The notes under the pieces: model-generated
The model's input: the letters and a program-made list of their open reading frames with translations, nothing else
The model's database searches: none
What the model was told of the DNA's origin: nothing
Translations under genes and position numbers: made by a program
Shown here: positions 25,890-39,743 of the stretch, piece by piece
How positions within the stretch are numbered: the stretch's first letter is position 1
Layout: every line of letters starts with the position of its first letter
Assembly: GCF_050948175.1 (NCBI RefSeq)
Contig: NW_027490112.1
Location: 434,001-498,000 of the forward strand
Source of the DNA: Xylocopa sonorina
Taxonomy: Eukaryota; Arthropoda; Insecta; Hymenoptera; Apidae
DNA: 64,000 nt
Direction of reading: 5' to 3'

Positions 25890-28800
25890 ATTCCTCGTCT
25901 ACACTTCAAATGAACGTAAATGCGACACTTCCTTGCTAGGAAATAGCGTTTGCAGATGTCTAGGTATCATAGCAATAGAGTTCAAATGCTTCCTGAAACG
26001 AGATATTGCATCTCATATCTATGATTCATGATAAGATATAATATTCATTGCGAAGTGTTATGCATTCCTCGTATACGATTCAAATGAATGCAAATGCGAT
26101 ACTTCCTTGCAAGGAAATAGCGTTTGCAGATGTCTACGTATCGAAGCAATAGAGATCAGATGCTTCTTAAATCGAGATATTGCATCTCATTTCTATGTTT
26201 CATGGTAAGATATAACATGATTTGCGAAGTGTTATGTATTCCTCGTCTACACTTCAAATGAATGTGAGTGCGATACTTCCTCGCTAGGAAATAGCTTTTG
26301 CAGATGTCTACGTATCGTAGCAATAGCTTTCTAATGCTTCTTAAAACGCGATATGGCATCTCATTTCTATGCTTCATGGTAAGATATAATATGATTTGCG
26401 AAGTGTCATGTATTCCTCGTCTACACTTCAAATGAACGTAAATGCGACACTTCCTTGCTAGGAAATAGCGTTTGCAGATGTCTAGGTATCATAGCAATAG
26501 GGTTCAAATGCTTCCTGAAACGAGATATTGCATCTCATATCTATGATTCATGATAAGATATAATATTCATTGCGAAGTGTTATGCATTCCTCGTATACGA
26601 TTCAAATGAATGCAAATGTGACACTTCCTTGCAAGGAAATAGCGTTTGCAGATGTCTACCTATCGTAGCAATAGATTTCTGATGCTTCTTAATACGCGAT
26701 GTCGCATCTCATTTCTATGTTTCATGATAAGATATAATATTCATTGCGAAGTGTTATGCATTCCTCGTCTACGATTCAAATGAATGTAAATACGACACTA
26801 CCTTGCAAGGAAATAGCGTTTGCAGATGTCTAGGTATCGTAGCAATAGAGTTCTAATGCTTCTTAAAACGCGATATCGCATCTCATTTCTATGTTTCATG
26901 GTAAGATATAATATGATTTGCGAAGTGTTATGTATTCCTCGTCTACACTTGAAGTGAATGTAAATGCGACACTTCCTAGCAAGGAAATAGCGTTTGCAGA
27001 TGTCTACGTATCGAAGCAATAGAGTTCAAATGCTTCTTAAAACGAGATATTCCATCTCATATCTATGTTTCATGATAAGATATAATATTCATTGCGAAGT
27101 GTTATGCATTCCTCGTCTACGATTCAAATGAATGTAAATGCGACACTTCCTTGCCAGGAAATAGCGTTTACAGATGTCTACCTATCGTAGCAATAGAGTT
27201 CTATTGCTTCTTAAAACGCGATATCGCATCTCATTTCTATGTTTCATGGTAAGATATAATATGATTTGCGAAGTGTTATGTATTCCTCGTCTACACTTCA
27301 AATGAATGTAAATGCGACACTTCCTTGCAAAGAAATAGCGTTTGCAGATGTCTACGTATCGTAGCAATAGATTCCTAATGCTTCTTAAAACGCGATATCG
27401 CATCTCATTTCTATGTTTCATGGTAAGATATAACATGATTTGCGAAGTGTTATGTATTCCTCGTCTACACTTCAAATGAATGTGAGTGCGATACTTCCTC
27501 GCTAGGAAATAGCGTTTGCAGATGTCTACGTATCGTAGCAATAGCTTTCTAATGCTTCTTAAAACGCGATATGGCATCTCATTTCTATGTTTCATGGTAA
27601 GATATAACATGATTTGCGAAGTGTTATGTATTCCTCGTCTACACTTCAAATGAATGTGAATGCGATACTTCCTCGCTAGGAAATAGCGTTTGCAGATGTC
27701 TACGTATCGTAGCAATAGCTTTCTAATGCTTCTTAAAACGCGATATCGCATCTCATTCCTATGGTTCATGGTAAGATATAATATGATTTGCGAAGTGTTA
27801 TGTATTCCTCGTCTACACTTCAAGTGAATGTAAATGCGACACTTCTTAGCAAGGAAATAGCGTTTGCAGATGTCTACGTATCGAAGCAATAGAGTTCAAA
27901 TGCTTCTTAAAACGAGATATTGCATCTCATATCTATGTTTCATGATAAGATATAATATTCATTGCGAAGTGTTATGCATTCCTCTTATACGATTCAAATG
28001 AATGCAAATGCGACACTAACTTGCAAGGAAATAGCGATTGCAGATGTCTACGTATCGAAGCAATAGAGTTCAAATGCTTGTTAAAACGAGATATTGCATC
28101 TCATATCTATGTTTTATGATAAGATATAATATTCATTTGGAAGTGTTATGCATTCCTCGTCTACGATTCAAATGAATGTAAATGCGACACTTCCTTGCCA
28201 CGAAATAGCGTTTGCAAATGTCTACCTATCGTAGCAATAGTGTTCTAATGCTTCTTAAAACGCTATATCGCATCTCATTTTTATGCTTCATGGTAAGATA
28301 TAATATGATTTGCGAAGTGTTATGTATTCCTCGTCTACACTTCAAATGAATGTAAATGCGACACTTCCTTGCAAGCAAATAGCGTTTACAGATGTCTACC
28401 TATAGTAGCAATAGAGTTCTAATGCTTCTTAAAACGCGATATCGCATCTCATTTCTATGTTTCATGGTAAGATATAATATGATTTGCGAAGTGTTATGTA
28501 TTCCTCGTCTACGATTCAAATGAACGTAAATGCGACACTTCCTTGCAAGGAAATAGCGTTTGCAGATGTCTACGTATCGAAGCAATAGAGTTCTAGTGCT
28601 TCTTCAAACGAGATATTGCATCTCATATCTACGTTTCATGATAAGATATAATATTCATTGCGAAGTGTTATGCATTCCTCGTCTACGATACAAATGAATG
28701 TAAATGCGACACTTCCTTGCAAGGAAATAGCGTTTACAGATGTCTACCTATCGTAGCAATAGAGTTCTAATGCTTCTTAAAGCGCGATATCGCATCTCAT

Positions 28801-30742
28801 TTCTATGTTTCATGGTAAGATATAATATGATTTGCGAAGTGTTATGTATTCCTGGTCTACACTTGAAGTGAATGTAAGTGCGACACTTCCTAGCAAGGGA
28901 ATAGCGTTTGCAGATGTCTACGTATCGAAGCAATAGAGTTCAAATGCTTCTTAAAACGAGATATTGCATCTCATATCTATGTTTCATGATAAGATATAAT
29001 ATTCATTGCTAAGTGTTATGCATTCCTCGTCTACGATTCAAATGAATGTAAATGCGACACTTCCTTGCAAGGAAATAGCGTTTATAGATGTCTACCTATA
29101 GTAGCAATAGAGTTCTAATGCTTCTTAAAACGCGATATCGCATCTCATTTCTATGTTTCATGGTAAGATATAATATGATTTGCGAAGTGTTATGTATTCC
29201 TCGTCTACACTTCAAATGAATGTGAGTGCGATACTTCCTCGCTAGGAAATAGCTTTTGCAGATGTCTACGTATCGTAGCAATAGCTTTCTAATGCTTCTT
29301 AAAACGCGATATGGCATCTCATTTCTATGCTTCATGGTAAGATATAATATGATTTGCGAAGTGTCATGTATTCCTCGTCTACACTTCAAATGAACGTAAA
29401 TGCGACACTTCCTTGCTAGGAAATAGCGTTTGCAGATGTCTAGGTATCATAGCAATAGAGTTCAAATGCTTCCTGAAACGAGATATTGCATCTCATATCT
29501 ATGATTCATGATAAGATATAATATTCATTGCGAAGTGTTATGCATTCCTCGTATACGATTCAAATGAATGCAAATGCGATACTTCCTTGCAAGGAAATAG
29601 CGTTTGCAGATGTCTACGCATCGAAGCAATAGAGATCAGATGCTTCTTAAATCGAGATATTGCATCTCATTTCTATGTTTCATGGTAAGATATAATATGA
29701 TTTGCGAAGTGTTATGTATTCCTCGTCTACACTTGAAGTGAATGTAAATGCGACACTTCCTAGCAAGGAAATAGCGTTTGCAGATGTCTACGTATCGAAG
29801 CAATAGAGTTCAAATGCTTCTTAAAACGAGATATTGCATCTCATATCTATGTTTCATGATAAGATATAATATTCATTGCGAAGTGTTATGCATTCCTCAT
29901 CTACGATTCAAATGAATGTAAATGCGACACTTCCTTCCAAGGAAATAGCATTTGCAGATGTCTACGTATCGTAGCAAAGGAGTTCTTATGATTCTTAAAA
30001 CGCGATATCGCATCTCAATTCTATGTTTCATGGTAAGATATAATATGATTTGCGAAGTGTTATGTATTCCTCGTCTACACTTGAAATGAACGTAAATGCG
30101 ACACTTCCTTGCAAGGAAATAGCGTTTGCAGATGTCTACGTATCGAAGCAATAGAGATCAAATGCTTCTTAAATCGAGATATTGCATCTCATTTCTATTT
30201 TTCATGGTAAGATATAATATGATTTGCTAAGTGTTATGTATTCCTCGTCTACACTTGAAGTGAATGTAAATGCGACACTTCCTAGCAAGGAAATAGCTTT
30301 TGCAGATGTCTACGTATCGTAGCAATAGCTTTCTAATGCTTCTTAAAACGCGATATGGCATCTCATTTCTATGCTTCATGGTAAGATATAATATGATTTG
30401 CGAAGTGTCATGTATTCCTCGTCTACACTTCAAATGAACGTAAATGCGACACTTCCTTGCTAGGAAATAGCGTTTGCAGATGTCTAGGTATCATAGCAAT
30501 AGAGTTCAAATGCTTCCTGAAACGAGATATTGCATCTCATATCTATGATTCATGATAAGATATAATATTCATTGCGAAGTGTTATGCATTCCTCGTATAC
30601 GATTCAAATGAATGCAAATGTGACACTTCCTTCCAAGGAAATAGCGTTTGCAGATGTCTACCTATCGTAGCAATAGATTTCTAATGCTTCTTAATACGCG
30701 ATGTCGCATCTCATTTCTATGTTTCATGATAAGATATAACAT
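25890..30742 (+). repeat. Large segmental duplication, copy 2 (about 4.85 kb)
   Basis: This is the partner of 20.15-25.00 kb, with the same order of rare variants. Private differences from copy 1 are few, for example 'cactaacttgc' near 28,015 and 'gatattgcatc' at 29,660 where copy 1 has 'gatatagcatc'. Between the two copies, 25.06-25.89 kb also matches 26.80-27.63 kb at an offset of 1,740 (10 x 174), so the repeats are nested. Confidence 0.8.
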
Positions 30743-31565
30743 GATTTGCGAAGTGTTATGTATTCCTCGTCTACACTTCAAATGAATGTAAATGCGACAC
30801 TTCCTTGCAAAGAAATAGCGTTTGCAGATGTCTACGTATCGTAGCAATAGATTCCTAATGCTTCTTAAAACGCGATATCGCATCTCATTTCTATGTTTCA
30901 TGGCAAGATATAACATGATTTGCGAAGTGTTATGTATTCCTCGTCTACACTTCAAATGAATGTGAGTGCGATACTTCCTCGCTAGGAAATAGCGTTTGCA
31001 GATGTCTACGTATCGTAGCAATAGCTTTCTAATGCTTCTTAAAACGCGATATGGCATCTCATTTCTATGTTTCATGGTAAGATATAACATGATTTGCGAA
31101 GTGTTATGTATTCCTCGTCTACACTTCAAATGAATGTGAATGCGATACTTCCTCGCTAGGAAATAGCGTTTGCAGATGTCTACGTATCGTAGCAATAGCT
31201 TTCTAATGCTTCTTAAAACGCGATATCGCATCTCATTTCTATGGTTCATGGTAAGATATAATATGATTTGCGAAGTGTTATGTATTCCTCGTCTACACTT
31301 CAAGTGAATGTAAATGCGACACTTCTTAGCAAGGAAATAGCGTTTGCAGATGTCTACGTATCGAAGCAATAGAGTTCAAATACTTCTTAAAACGAGATAT
31401 TGCAACTCATATCTATGTTTCATGATAAGATATAATATTCATTGCGAAGTGTTATGCATTCCTCTTATACGATTCAAATGAATGCAAATGCGACACTTCC
31501 TTGCAAGGAAATAGCGATTGCAGATGTCTACGTATCGAAGCAATAGAGTTCAAATGCTTGTTAAA

Positions 31566-32097
31566 ACGAGATATTGCATCTCATATCTATGTTTTATGAT
31601 AAGATATAATATTCATTTGGAAGTGTTATGCATTCCTCGTCTACGATTCAAATGAATGTAAATGCGACACTTCCTTGCCACGAAATAGCGTTTGCAAATG
31701 TCTACCTATCGTAGCAATAGTGTTCTAATGCTTCTTAAAACGCGATATCGCATCTCATTTTTATGCTTCATGGTAAGATATAATATGATTTGCGAAGTGT
31801 TATGTATTCCTCGTCTACACTTCAAATGAATGTAAATGCGACACTTCCTTGCAAGCAAATAGCGTTTGCAGATGTCTACGTATCGAAGCAATAGGTTTCT
31901 AATGCTTCTTAAAACGCGATATCGCATCTCATTTCTATGTTTCATGGTAAGATATAATATGATTTGCGAAGTGTTATGTATTCCTCGTCTACACTTCAAA
32001 TGAATGTAAATGCGACACTTCCTTGCAAGCAAATAGCGTTTGCAGATGTCTACGTATCGAAGCAATAGATTTCTAATGCTTCTTAAAACGCGATATC
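31566..32097 (+). repeat. Adjacent near-identical monomers with 'gcaagcaaatag'
   Basis: Two successive class A monomers (about 31,738-31,911 and 31,912-32,085) both carry 'cttgcaagcaaatagcg' and 'cgtatcgaagcaatag'. They differ at a few bases, such as 'tttttatgcttc' against 'tttctatgtttc'. A single-monomer duplication marks the edge between blocks 3 and 4. Confidence 0.65.
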
Positions 32098-32258
32098 GCA
32101 TCTCATTTCTATGTTTCATGGTAAGATATAATATGATTTGCGAACTGTTATGTATTCCTCGTCTACACTTCAAATGAATGTGAATGCCACACTTCCTCGC
32201 TAGGAAATAGCGTTTGCAGATGTCTACGTATCGTAGCAATAGATTTCTAATGCTTCTT

Positions 32259-32433
32259 AAAACGCGATATCGCATCTCATTTCTATGTTTCATGGTAAGA
32301 TATAATATGATTTGCGAGGTGTCATGTATTCCTCGTCTACAACTTCAAATGAATGTAAATGCGACACTTACTTGCCAGGAAATAGCGTCTGCAGATGTCT
32401 AGGTATCGTAGCGATAGAGTTCTAATGCTTCTT
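32259..32433 (+). repeat. Class E monomer, 175 bp (local one-base insertion)
   Basis: This is a class A monomer with one extra a in 'gtctacaacttcaaatg', where class A has 'gtctacacttcaaatg'. Three copies were seen, at 32,259, 33,652 and 34,175, each 175 bp to the next landmark. The spacings are 1,393 (8 x 174 + 1) and 523 (3 x 174 + 1). They are confined to about 2 kb and share 'ccaggaaat' just downstream, so they are related copies of one event. Confidence 0.85.
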
Positions 32434-33120
32434 AAAACGCGATATCGCATCTCATTTCTATGTTTCATGGTAAGATATAATATGATTTGCGAAGTGTTAT
32501 GTATTCCTTGTCTACACTTCAAATGAATGTAAATGCGACACTTCCTTGCAAGGAAATAGCGTTTGCAGATGTCAACGTATCGAAGCAATAGAGTTCAAAT
32601 GCTTCTTAAAACGAGATATTGCATCTCATATCTATGTTTCATGATAGGATATAATATTCATTGCGAAGTGTTATGCATTCCTCGTCAACGATTCAAATGA
32701 ACGTAAATGCGACACTTCCTTGCAAGGAGATAGCGTTTGCAGATGTCCACGTATCGTAGCAATAGTGTTCTTATGATTCTTAAAACGCGATATCGCATCT
32801 CATTTCTATGTTTCATGGTAAGATATAATATGATTTGCGAAGTGTTATGTATTCCTCGTCTACACTTCAAATGAATGTAAATGCGACACTTCCTTGCAAG
32901 GAAGTAGCGTTTGCAGATGTCTACGTATCGAAGCAATAGAGTTCAAATGCTTCTTAAAACGCGATATCGCATCTCATTTCTATGTTTCATGGTAAGATAT
33001 AATATGATTTGCGAAGTGTTATGTATTCCTTGTCTACACTTCAAATGAATGTAAATGCGACACTTCCTTGCAAGGAAATTGCGATTGCAGATGTCTGCGT
33101 ATCGTAGCAATAGAGTTCTT

Positions 33121-33490
33121 ATGATTCTTAAAACGCGATATCGCATCTCAATTCTATGTTTCATGGTAAGATATAATATGATTTGCGAAGTGTTATGCAT
33201 TCCTCGTCTACACTTCAAATGAATGTAAATGCGAAACTTCCTTGCAAGGAAATAGCGTTTGCAGATGTCTACGTATCGTAGCAATAGATTTCTAATGCTT
33301 CTTAAAACGCGATATCGCATCTCATTTCTATCTTTCATGGTAAGATATAATATGATTTGCGAAGTGTTATGTATTCCTCGTCAACACTTCAAATGAATGC
33401 AAATGCGACACTTCCTTGCAAGGAAATAGCGTTTGCAAATGTCTACGTATCGAAGCAATAGTGATCAAATGCTTCTTAAATCGAGATATC
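33121..33490 (+). repeat. Two-monomer duplicate, partner at 37,821-38,190
   Basis: The two segments appear identical over about 370 bp at an offset of 4,700 bp (27 x 174 + 2; the extra two come from class E insertions between them). Shared marks are 'catctcaattc', 'gcgaaacttcc', 'tctatctttcatgg', 'cgtcaacacttc' and 'agtgatcaaatg'. They part at 'gagatatcgcatctcattt' against 'gagatatagcatctcatat'. A related monomer with 'gcgaaacttcc' is at about 2,430. Confidence 0.75.
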
Positions 33491-36400
33491 GCATCTCATT
33501 TCTATGTTTCATGGTAAGATATAATATGATTTGCGAAGTGTTATGTATTCCTCGTCTACACTTCAAATGAATGTAAATGCGACACTTCCTTGCAAGGAAA
33601 TAGCGTCTGCAGATGTCTACGTATCGTAGCAATAGATTTCTAATGCTTCTTAAAACGCGATATCGCATCTCATTTCTATGTTTCATGGTAAGATATAATA
33701 TGATTTGCGAAGTGTCATGTATTCCTCGTCTACAACTTCAAATGAATGTAAATGCGACACTTCCTTGCCAGGAAATAGCGTCTGCAGATGTCTAGGTATC
33801 GTAGCGATAGAGTTCTAATGCTTCTTAAAACGCGATATCGCATCTCATTTCTATGCTTCATGGAAAGATATAATATGATTTGCGAAGTGTCATGTATTCC
33901 TCGTCTACACTTCAAATGAATGTAAATGCGATACTTCCTTGCTAGGAAATAGCGTCTGCAGATGTCTAGGTATCGTAGCAATAGAGTTCAAATGCTTCTT
34001 AAAACGAGATATTGCATCTCATTTCTATGTTTCATGGTAAGATATAATATGATTTGCGAAGTGTCATGTATTCCTCGTCTACACTTCAAATGAATGTAAA
34101 TGCGACACTTCCTTGCAAGGAAATAGCGTCTGCAGATGTCTACGTATCGTAGCAACATATTTCTGATGCTTCTTAAAATGCGATATCGCATCTCATTTCT
34201 ATGTTTCATGGTAAGATATAATATGATTTGGGAAGTGTCATGTATTCCTCGTCTACAACTTCAAATGAATGTAAATGCGACACTTCCTTGCCAGGAAATT
34301 GCGTCTGCAGATGTCTAGGCATCGTAGCAATAAAGTTCAAATGCTTCTTAAAACGCGATATCGCATCTCATTTCTATGTTTCATGGTAAGATATAATATG
34401 ATTTGCGAAGTGTTATGTTTTCCTCGTCTACACTTCCAGTGAATGTAAATGCGACACTTCCTAGCAAAGATATAGCGTTTGCAGATGTTTACGTATCGAA
34501 GCAATAGAGTTCAAATGCTTCTTAAAACGAGATATTGCATCTCATATCTATGTTTCATGATAAGATATAATATTCATTGCGAAGTGTTATATATTCCTCG
34601 TCTACATTTCAAATGAATGTAAATGCGGCACTTCCTTGCTAGGAAATAGTGTCTGCAGATGTCTAGGTATCGTAGCGATAGAGTTCTAATGCTTCTTAAA
34701 ACGCGATATCGCATCTCATTTCTATGTTTCATGGTAAGATATAATATGATTTGCGAAGTGTTATGTATTCCTCGTCTACACTTCAAATGAATGTAATTGC
34801 GACACTTCCTTGCTTGGAAATAGTGTCTGCAGATGTCTAGGCATCGTAGCGATAGCGTTCTAATGCTTCCTGAAACGCGATATCGCATCTCATTTCTATG
34901 TTTCATGGTAAGATATAATATGATTTGCGAAGGGTTATGTATTCCTCGTCTACACTTCAAATGAATGTGAATGCGACACTTCCTCGCTAGGAAATAGCGT
35001 TTGCAGATGTCTACGTATCGTAGCAATAGATTTCTAATGCTTCTCAAAACGCGATATCACATCTCATTTCTATGTTTCATGGTAGGATATAATATGATTT
35101 GCGAAGTGTTATGTATTCCTCGTCTACACTTCAAATGAATGTAAATGCGACACTTCCTTGCAAGCAAATAGCGTTTGCAGATGTCTACGTATCGTAGCAA
35201 TAGATTTCTAATGCTTCTTAAAACGCGATATCGCATCTCATTTCTATGTTTCATGGTAAGATATAATATGATTTGCGAAGTGTTATGTATTCCTCGTCAA
35301 CACTTCAAGTGAATGCAAATGCGACACTTCCTTGCAAGGAAATAGCGTTTGCAGATATCTACGTATCGAAGCAATAGCTTTCCAAAGCTTCCTAAAACGC
35401 GATATCGCATCTCATTTCTATGTTTCATGGTAAGATATAACATGATTTGCGAAGTGTTATGTATTCCTCGTCTACACTTCAAATGAATGTGAGTGCGATA
35501 CTTTCTCGCTAGGAAATAGCGTTTGCAGATGTCTACGTATCGAAGCAATAGAGTTCAAATGCTTGTTAAAACGAGATATTGCATCTCATATCTATGTTTT
35601 ATGATAAGATATAATATTCATTTGGAAGTGTTATGCATTCCTCGTCTACGATTCAAATGAATGTAAATGCGACACTTCCTTGCAAGGAAATAGCGTTTGC
35701 AGATGTCTACGTATCGTAGCAATAGAGTTTTTATGATTCTTAGAACACGATATCGCATCCCATTTCTATGTTTCATGGTAAGATATAATATGATTTGCGA
35801 AGTGTTATGTATTCCTCGTCTACACTTCAAATGAATGTGAATGCCACACTTCCTCGCTGGGAAATAGCGTTTGCAGATGTCCACGTATCGTAGCAATAGA
35901 GTTCTTATGATTCTTAAAACGCGATATCGCATCTCATTTCTATGTTTCATGGTAAGATATAATATGATTTGCGAAGTGTTATGTATTCCTCGTCTACACT
36001 TCAAATGAATGTAAATGCGACACTTCCTTGCAAGGAATTAGCGTTTGCAGATGTCTACGTATCGTAGCAATAGAGTTTTTACGATTCTTAAAACTCGATA
36101 TCGCATCTCATTTCTATATTTCATGGTAAGATATAATATGATTTGCGAAGTGTTATGTATTCCTCGTCTACACTCCAAATGATTGTGAATGCGACACTTC
36201 CTTGCAAGGAAATAGCGTTTGCAGATGTCTACGTATCGTAGCAATGGAGTTCTTATGATTCTTAAAACGCGATATCGCATCTCAATTCTATGTTTCATGG
36301 TAAGATATAATATGATTTGCGAAGTGTCATGTATTCCTCGTCTACACTTCAAACGAATGTAAATGCGACACTTTCTTGCAAGGAAATAGCGTTTGCAGTT

Positions 36401-39400
36401 GTCTACGTATCGTAGCAATAGAGTTTTTATGATTCTTAAAACGCGATATCGCATCTCATTTCTATGTTTCATGGTAAGATATAATATGATTTGCGAAGTG
36501 TTATGTATTCCTCGTCTACACTTCAAATGAATGTGAATGCTACACTTCCTTGCTAGGAAATAGCGTCTGCAGATGTCTAGGTATCATAGCAGTAGAGTTC
36601 AAATGCTTCTTGAAACGAGATATTGCATCTCATATCTATGATTCATGATAAGATATAATATTCATTGCGAAGTGTTATGCATTCCTCGTATACGATTCAA
36701 ATGAATGCAAATGTGACACTTCCTTGCAAGGAAATAGCGTTTGCAGATGTCTACGTATCGAAGCAATAGAGTTCAAATGCTTGTTAAAACGAGATATTGC
36801 ATCTCATATCTATGTTTTATGATAAGATATAATATTCATTGCGAAGTGTTATGCATTCCTCGTCTACGATTCAAATGATTGTAAATACGACACTTCTTTG
36901 CAAGGAAATAGCGTTTGCAGATGTCTACGTATCGTAGCAATAGAGTTCTTATGATTCTTAAAACGCGATATCGCATCTCATTTCTAGGTTTCATGGTAAG
37001 ATATAATATGATTTGCGAAGTGTTATGTATTCCTCGTCTACACTTCAAATGAATGTGAATGCTACACTTCCTCGCTAGGAAATAGCGTTTGCAGATGTCT
37101 ACGTATCGTAGCAATAGAGTTTTTATGATAATTAAAACGCGATATCGCATCTCATTTCTATGTTTCATGGTAAGATATAATATGATTCGCGAAGTGTCTT
37201 GTATTCCTCGTCTACACTTCAAAGGAATGTGAACGCGACACTTCCTCGCTAGGAAATTGCGTTTGCAGATGTCTACGTATCGTAGCAATGGAGTTCTTAT
37301 GATTCTTAAAACGCGATATCGCATCTCAATTCTATGTTTCATGGTAAGATATAATATGATTTGCGAAGTGTCTTGTATTCCTCGTCTACGATTCAAATGA
37401 ACGTAAATGCGACACTTCCTTGCAAGGAAATAGCGTTTGCAAATGTCTACGTATCGAAGCAATAGAGATCAAATGCTTCTTAAAACGCGATATCGCATCT
37501 CATTTCTATGTTTCATGGTAAGATATAATATGATTTGCGAAGTGTTATGTATTCCTCGTCTACACTTCAAATGAATGTAAATGCGACACTTCCTTGCAAA
37601 GAAATAGCGTTTGCAGATGTCTACTTATCGTAGCAATAGAGATCAAATGCTTCTTAAATCGAGATATTGCATCTCATTTCTATGTTTCATGGTAAGATAT
37701 AATATGATTTGCGAAGTGTTATGCATTCCTCGTCTACGATTCAAATGAATGTAAATGCGACACTTCCTTGCAAGGAAATAGCGTTTACAGATGTCTACCT
37801 ATCGTAGCAATGGAGTTCTTATGATTCTTAAAACGCGATATCGCATCTCAATTCTATGTTTCATGGTAAGATATAATATGATTTGCGAAGTGTTATGCAT
37901 TCCTCGTCTACACTTCAAATGAATGTAAATGCGAAACTTCCTTGCAAGGAAATAGCGTTTGCAGATGTCTACGTATCGTAGCAATAGATTTCTAATGCTT
38001 CTTAAAACGCGATATCGCATCTCATTTCTATCTTTCATGGTAAGATATAATATGATTTGCGAAGTGTTATGTATTCCTCGTCAACACTTCAAATGAATGC
38101 AAATGCGACACTTCCTTGCAAGGAAATAGCGTTTGCAAATGTCTACGTATCGAAGCAATAGTGATCAAATGCTTCTTAAATCGAGATATAGCATCTCATA
38201 TCTATGTTTTATGATAAGATATAATATTCATTTGGAAGTGTTATGCATTCCTCGTATACGATTCAAATGAATGTAAATGCGACACTTCCTTGCAAGGAAA
38301 TAGCGTTTGCATTTGTCTACGTATCGTAGCAATAGAGTTCTCATGACTCTTAAAACGCGATATCGCATCTCATTACTATGCTTCATGGTAAGATATAATA
38401 TGATTTGCGAAGCGTTATGTATTCCTCGTCTACACTTCAAATGAATGTAAATGTGACACTTCCTTGCAAGGAAATAGCGTCTGCAGATGTTTACGTATCG
38501 TAGCGATAGAGTTCTGATACTTCTTAAAACGCGATATCGCATCTCATTTCTATGTTTCATGGTAAGATATAATATGATTTGCGAAGTGTTATGTATTCCT
38601 CGTCTACACTTCATATGAATGTAAATGCGACACTTCCTTGCAAGGAAATAGCGTTTGCAGATGTCTACCTATCGTAGCAATAGAGTTCTAATGCTTCTTA
38701 ATTCGCGATGTCGCATCTCATTTCTATGTTTCATGGTAAGATATAATATTCATTGCGAAGTGTTATGCATTCCTCGTCTACGATTCAAATGAAAGTAAAT
38801 GCGACACTTCCTTGCAAGGAAATAGCGTTTGCAGATGTCTACGTATCGAAGCAATAGAGTTCAAATGCTTCTTAAAACGAGATATTGCATCTCATATATA
38901 TGTATCATGATAAGATATAATATTCATTGCGGAGTGTTATGCATTCCTCGTCTACGATTCAAATGAATGTAAATGCGACACTTCCTTGCAAGGAAATAGC
39001 GTTTGCAGATGTCTACGTATCGTAGCAATAGAGTTCTTATGATTCTTAGAACGCTATAATGCATCTCATTTCTACGTTTCATGGTAAGTAATAATATGAT
39101 TTGCGAAGTGTCATGTTTTCCTCGTCTACACTTCAAATGAATGTAAATGCGACACTTCCTTGCAAGGAAATAGCGTCTGCAGATGTCTACGTATCGTAGC
39201 AATAGAGTTTTTATGATTCTTAAAACGCAATATCGCATCTCATTTCTATGTTTCATGGCAAGATATAATATGATTTGCGAAGTGTCATGTATTCCTCGTC
39301 TACACTTCAAATGAATGTAAATGCGACACTTCCTTGCTAGGAAATAGCGTCTGCACATGTCTAGGTATCGTAGCAATAGTGTTCTAATGCTTCTTAAAAC

Positions 39401-39743
39401 GCGATATCGCATCTCATTTCTATGTTTCATGGTAAGATATAATATGATTTGCGAAGTGTTATGTATTCCTCGTCTACACATCAAATGAATGTAAACGCGA
39501 CACTTCCTTGCAAGGAAATAGCGTTTGCAGATGTCTACGTATCTTAGCAATAGATTTCTAATGCTTCTTAAAGCGCGATATCGCACCTCATTTCTATGTT
39601 TCATGGAAAGATATAATATGATTTGCGAAGTGTCATGTATTCCTCGTCTACACTTCAAATGAATGTAAATGCGATACTTCCTTGCTAGGAAATAGCGTCT
39701 GCAGATGTCTAGGTATCGTAGCAATAGAATTCAAATGCTTCTT

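Larger units (their letters stand above)
17621..31740 (+). repeat. Block 3: nested multi-kilobase segmental duplications
   Basis: About 81 monomers made mostly of long copied segments. A marker series running from 'aatacgcgatgtcg' through 'gacactaccttgcaagg' to 'gatattccatctc' occurs at about 17.65, 20.95, 24.95 and 26.69 kb, with a truncated relative at 30.69 kb. Offsets between copies are whole numbers of monomers, apart from one-base corrections caused by the 173-bp monomers. The copies are mosaics: different pairs match over different intervals. Confidence 0.8.
31741..39743 (+). repeat. Block 4: class A-rich, weak higher-order structure
   Basis: About 46 monomers, mostly class A, with B or chimeric units near 32.6, 33.5, 34.0, 34.5, 35.6, 36.6, 36.8, 37.7, 38.2 and 38.9 kb. 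I see no sustained regular period beyond 174 bp, only local copies. It includes the class E monomers and shares variants such as 'agggttatg' (about 34,931) with block 1 (about 302). Blocks 1 and 4 may therefore be older sequence flanking the recently expanded block 3. Confidence 0.65.
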
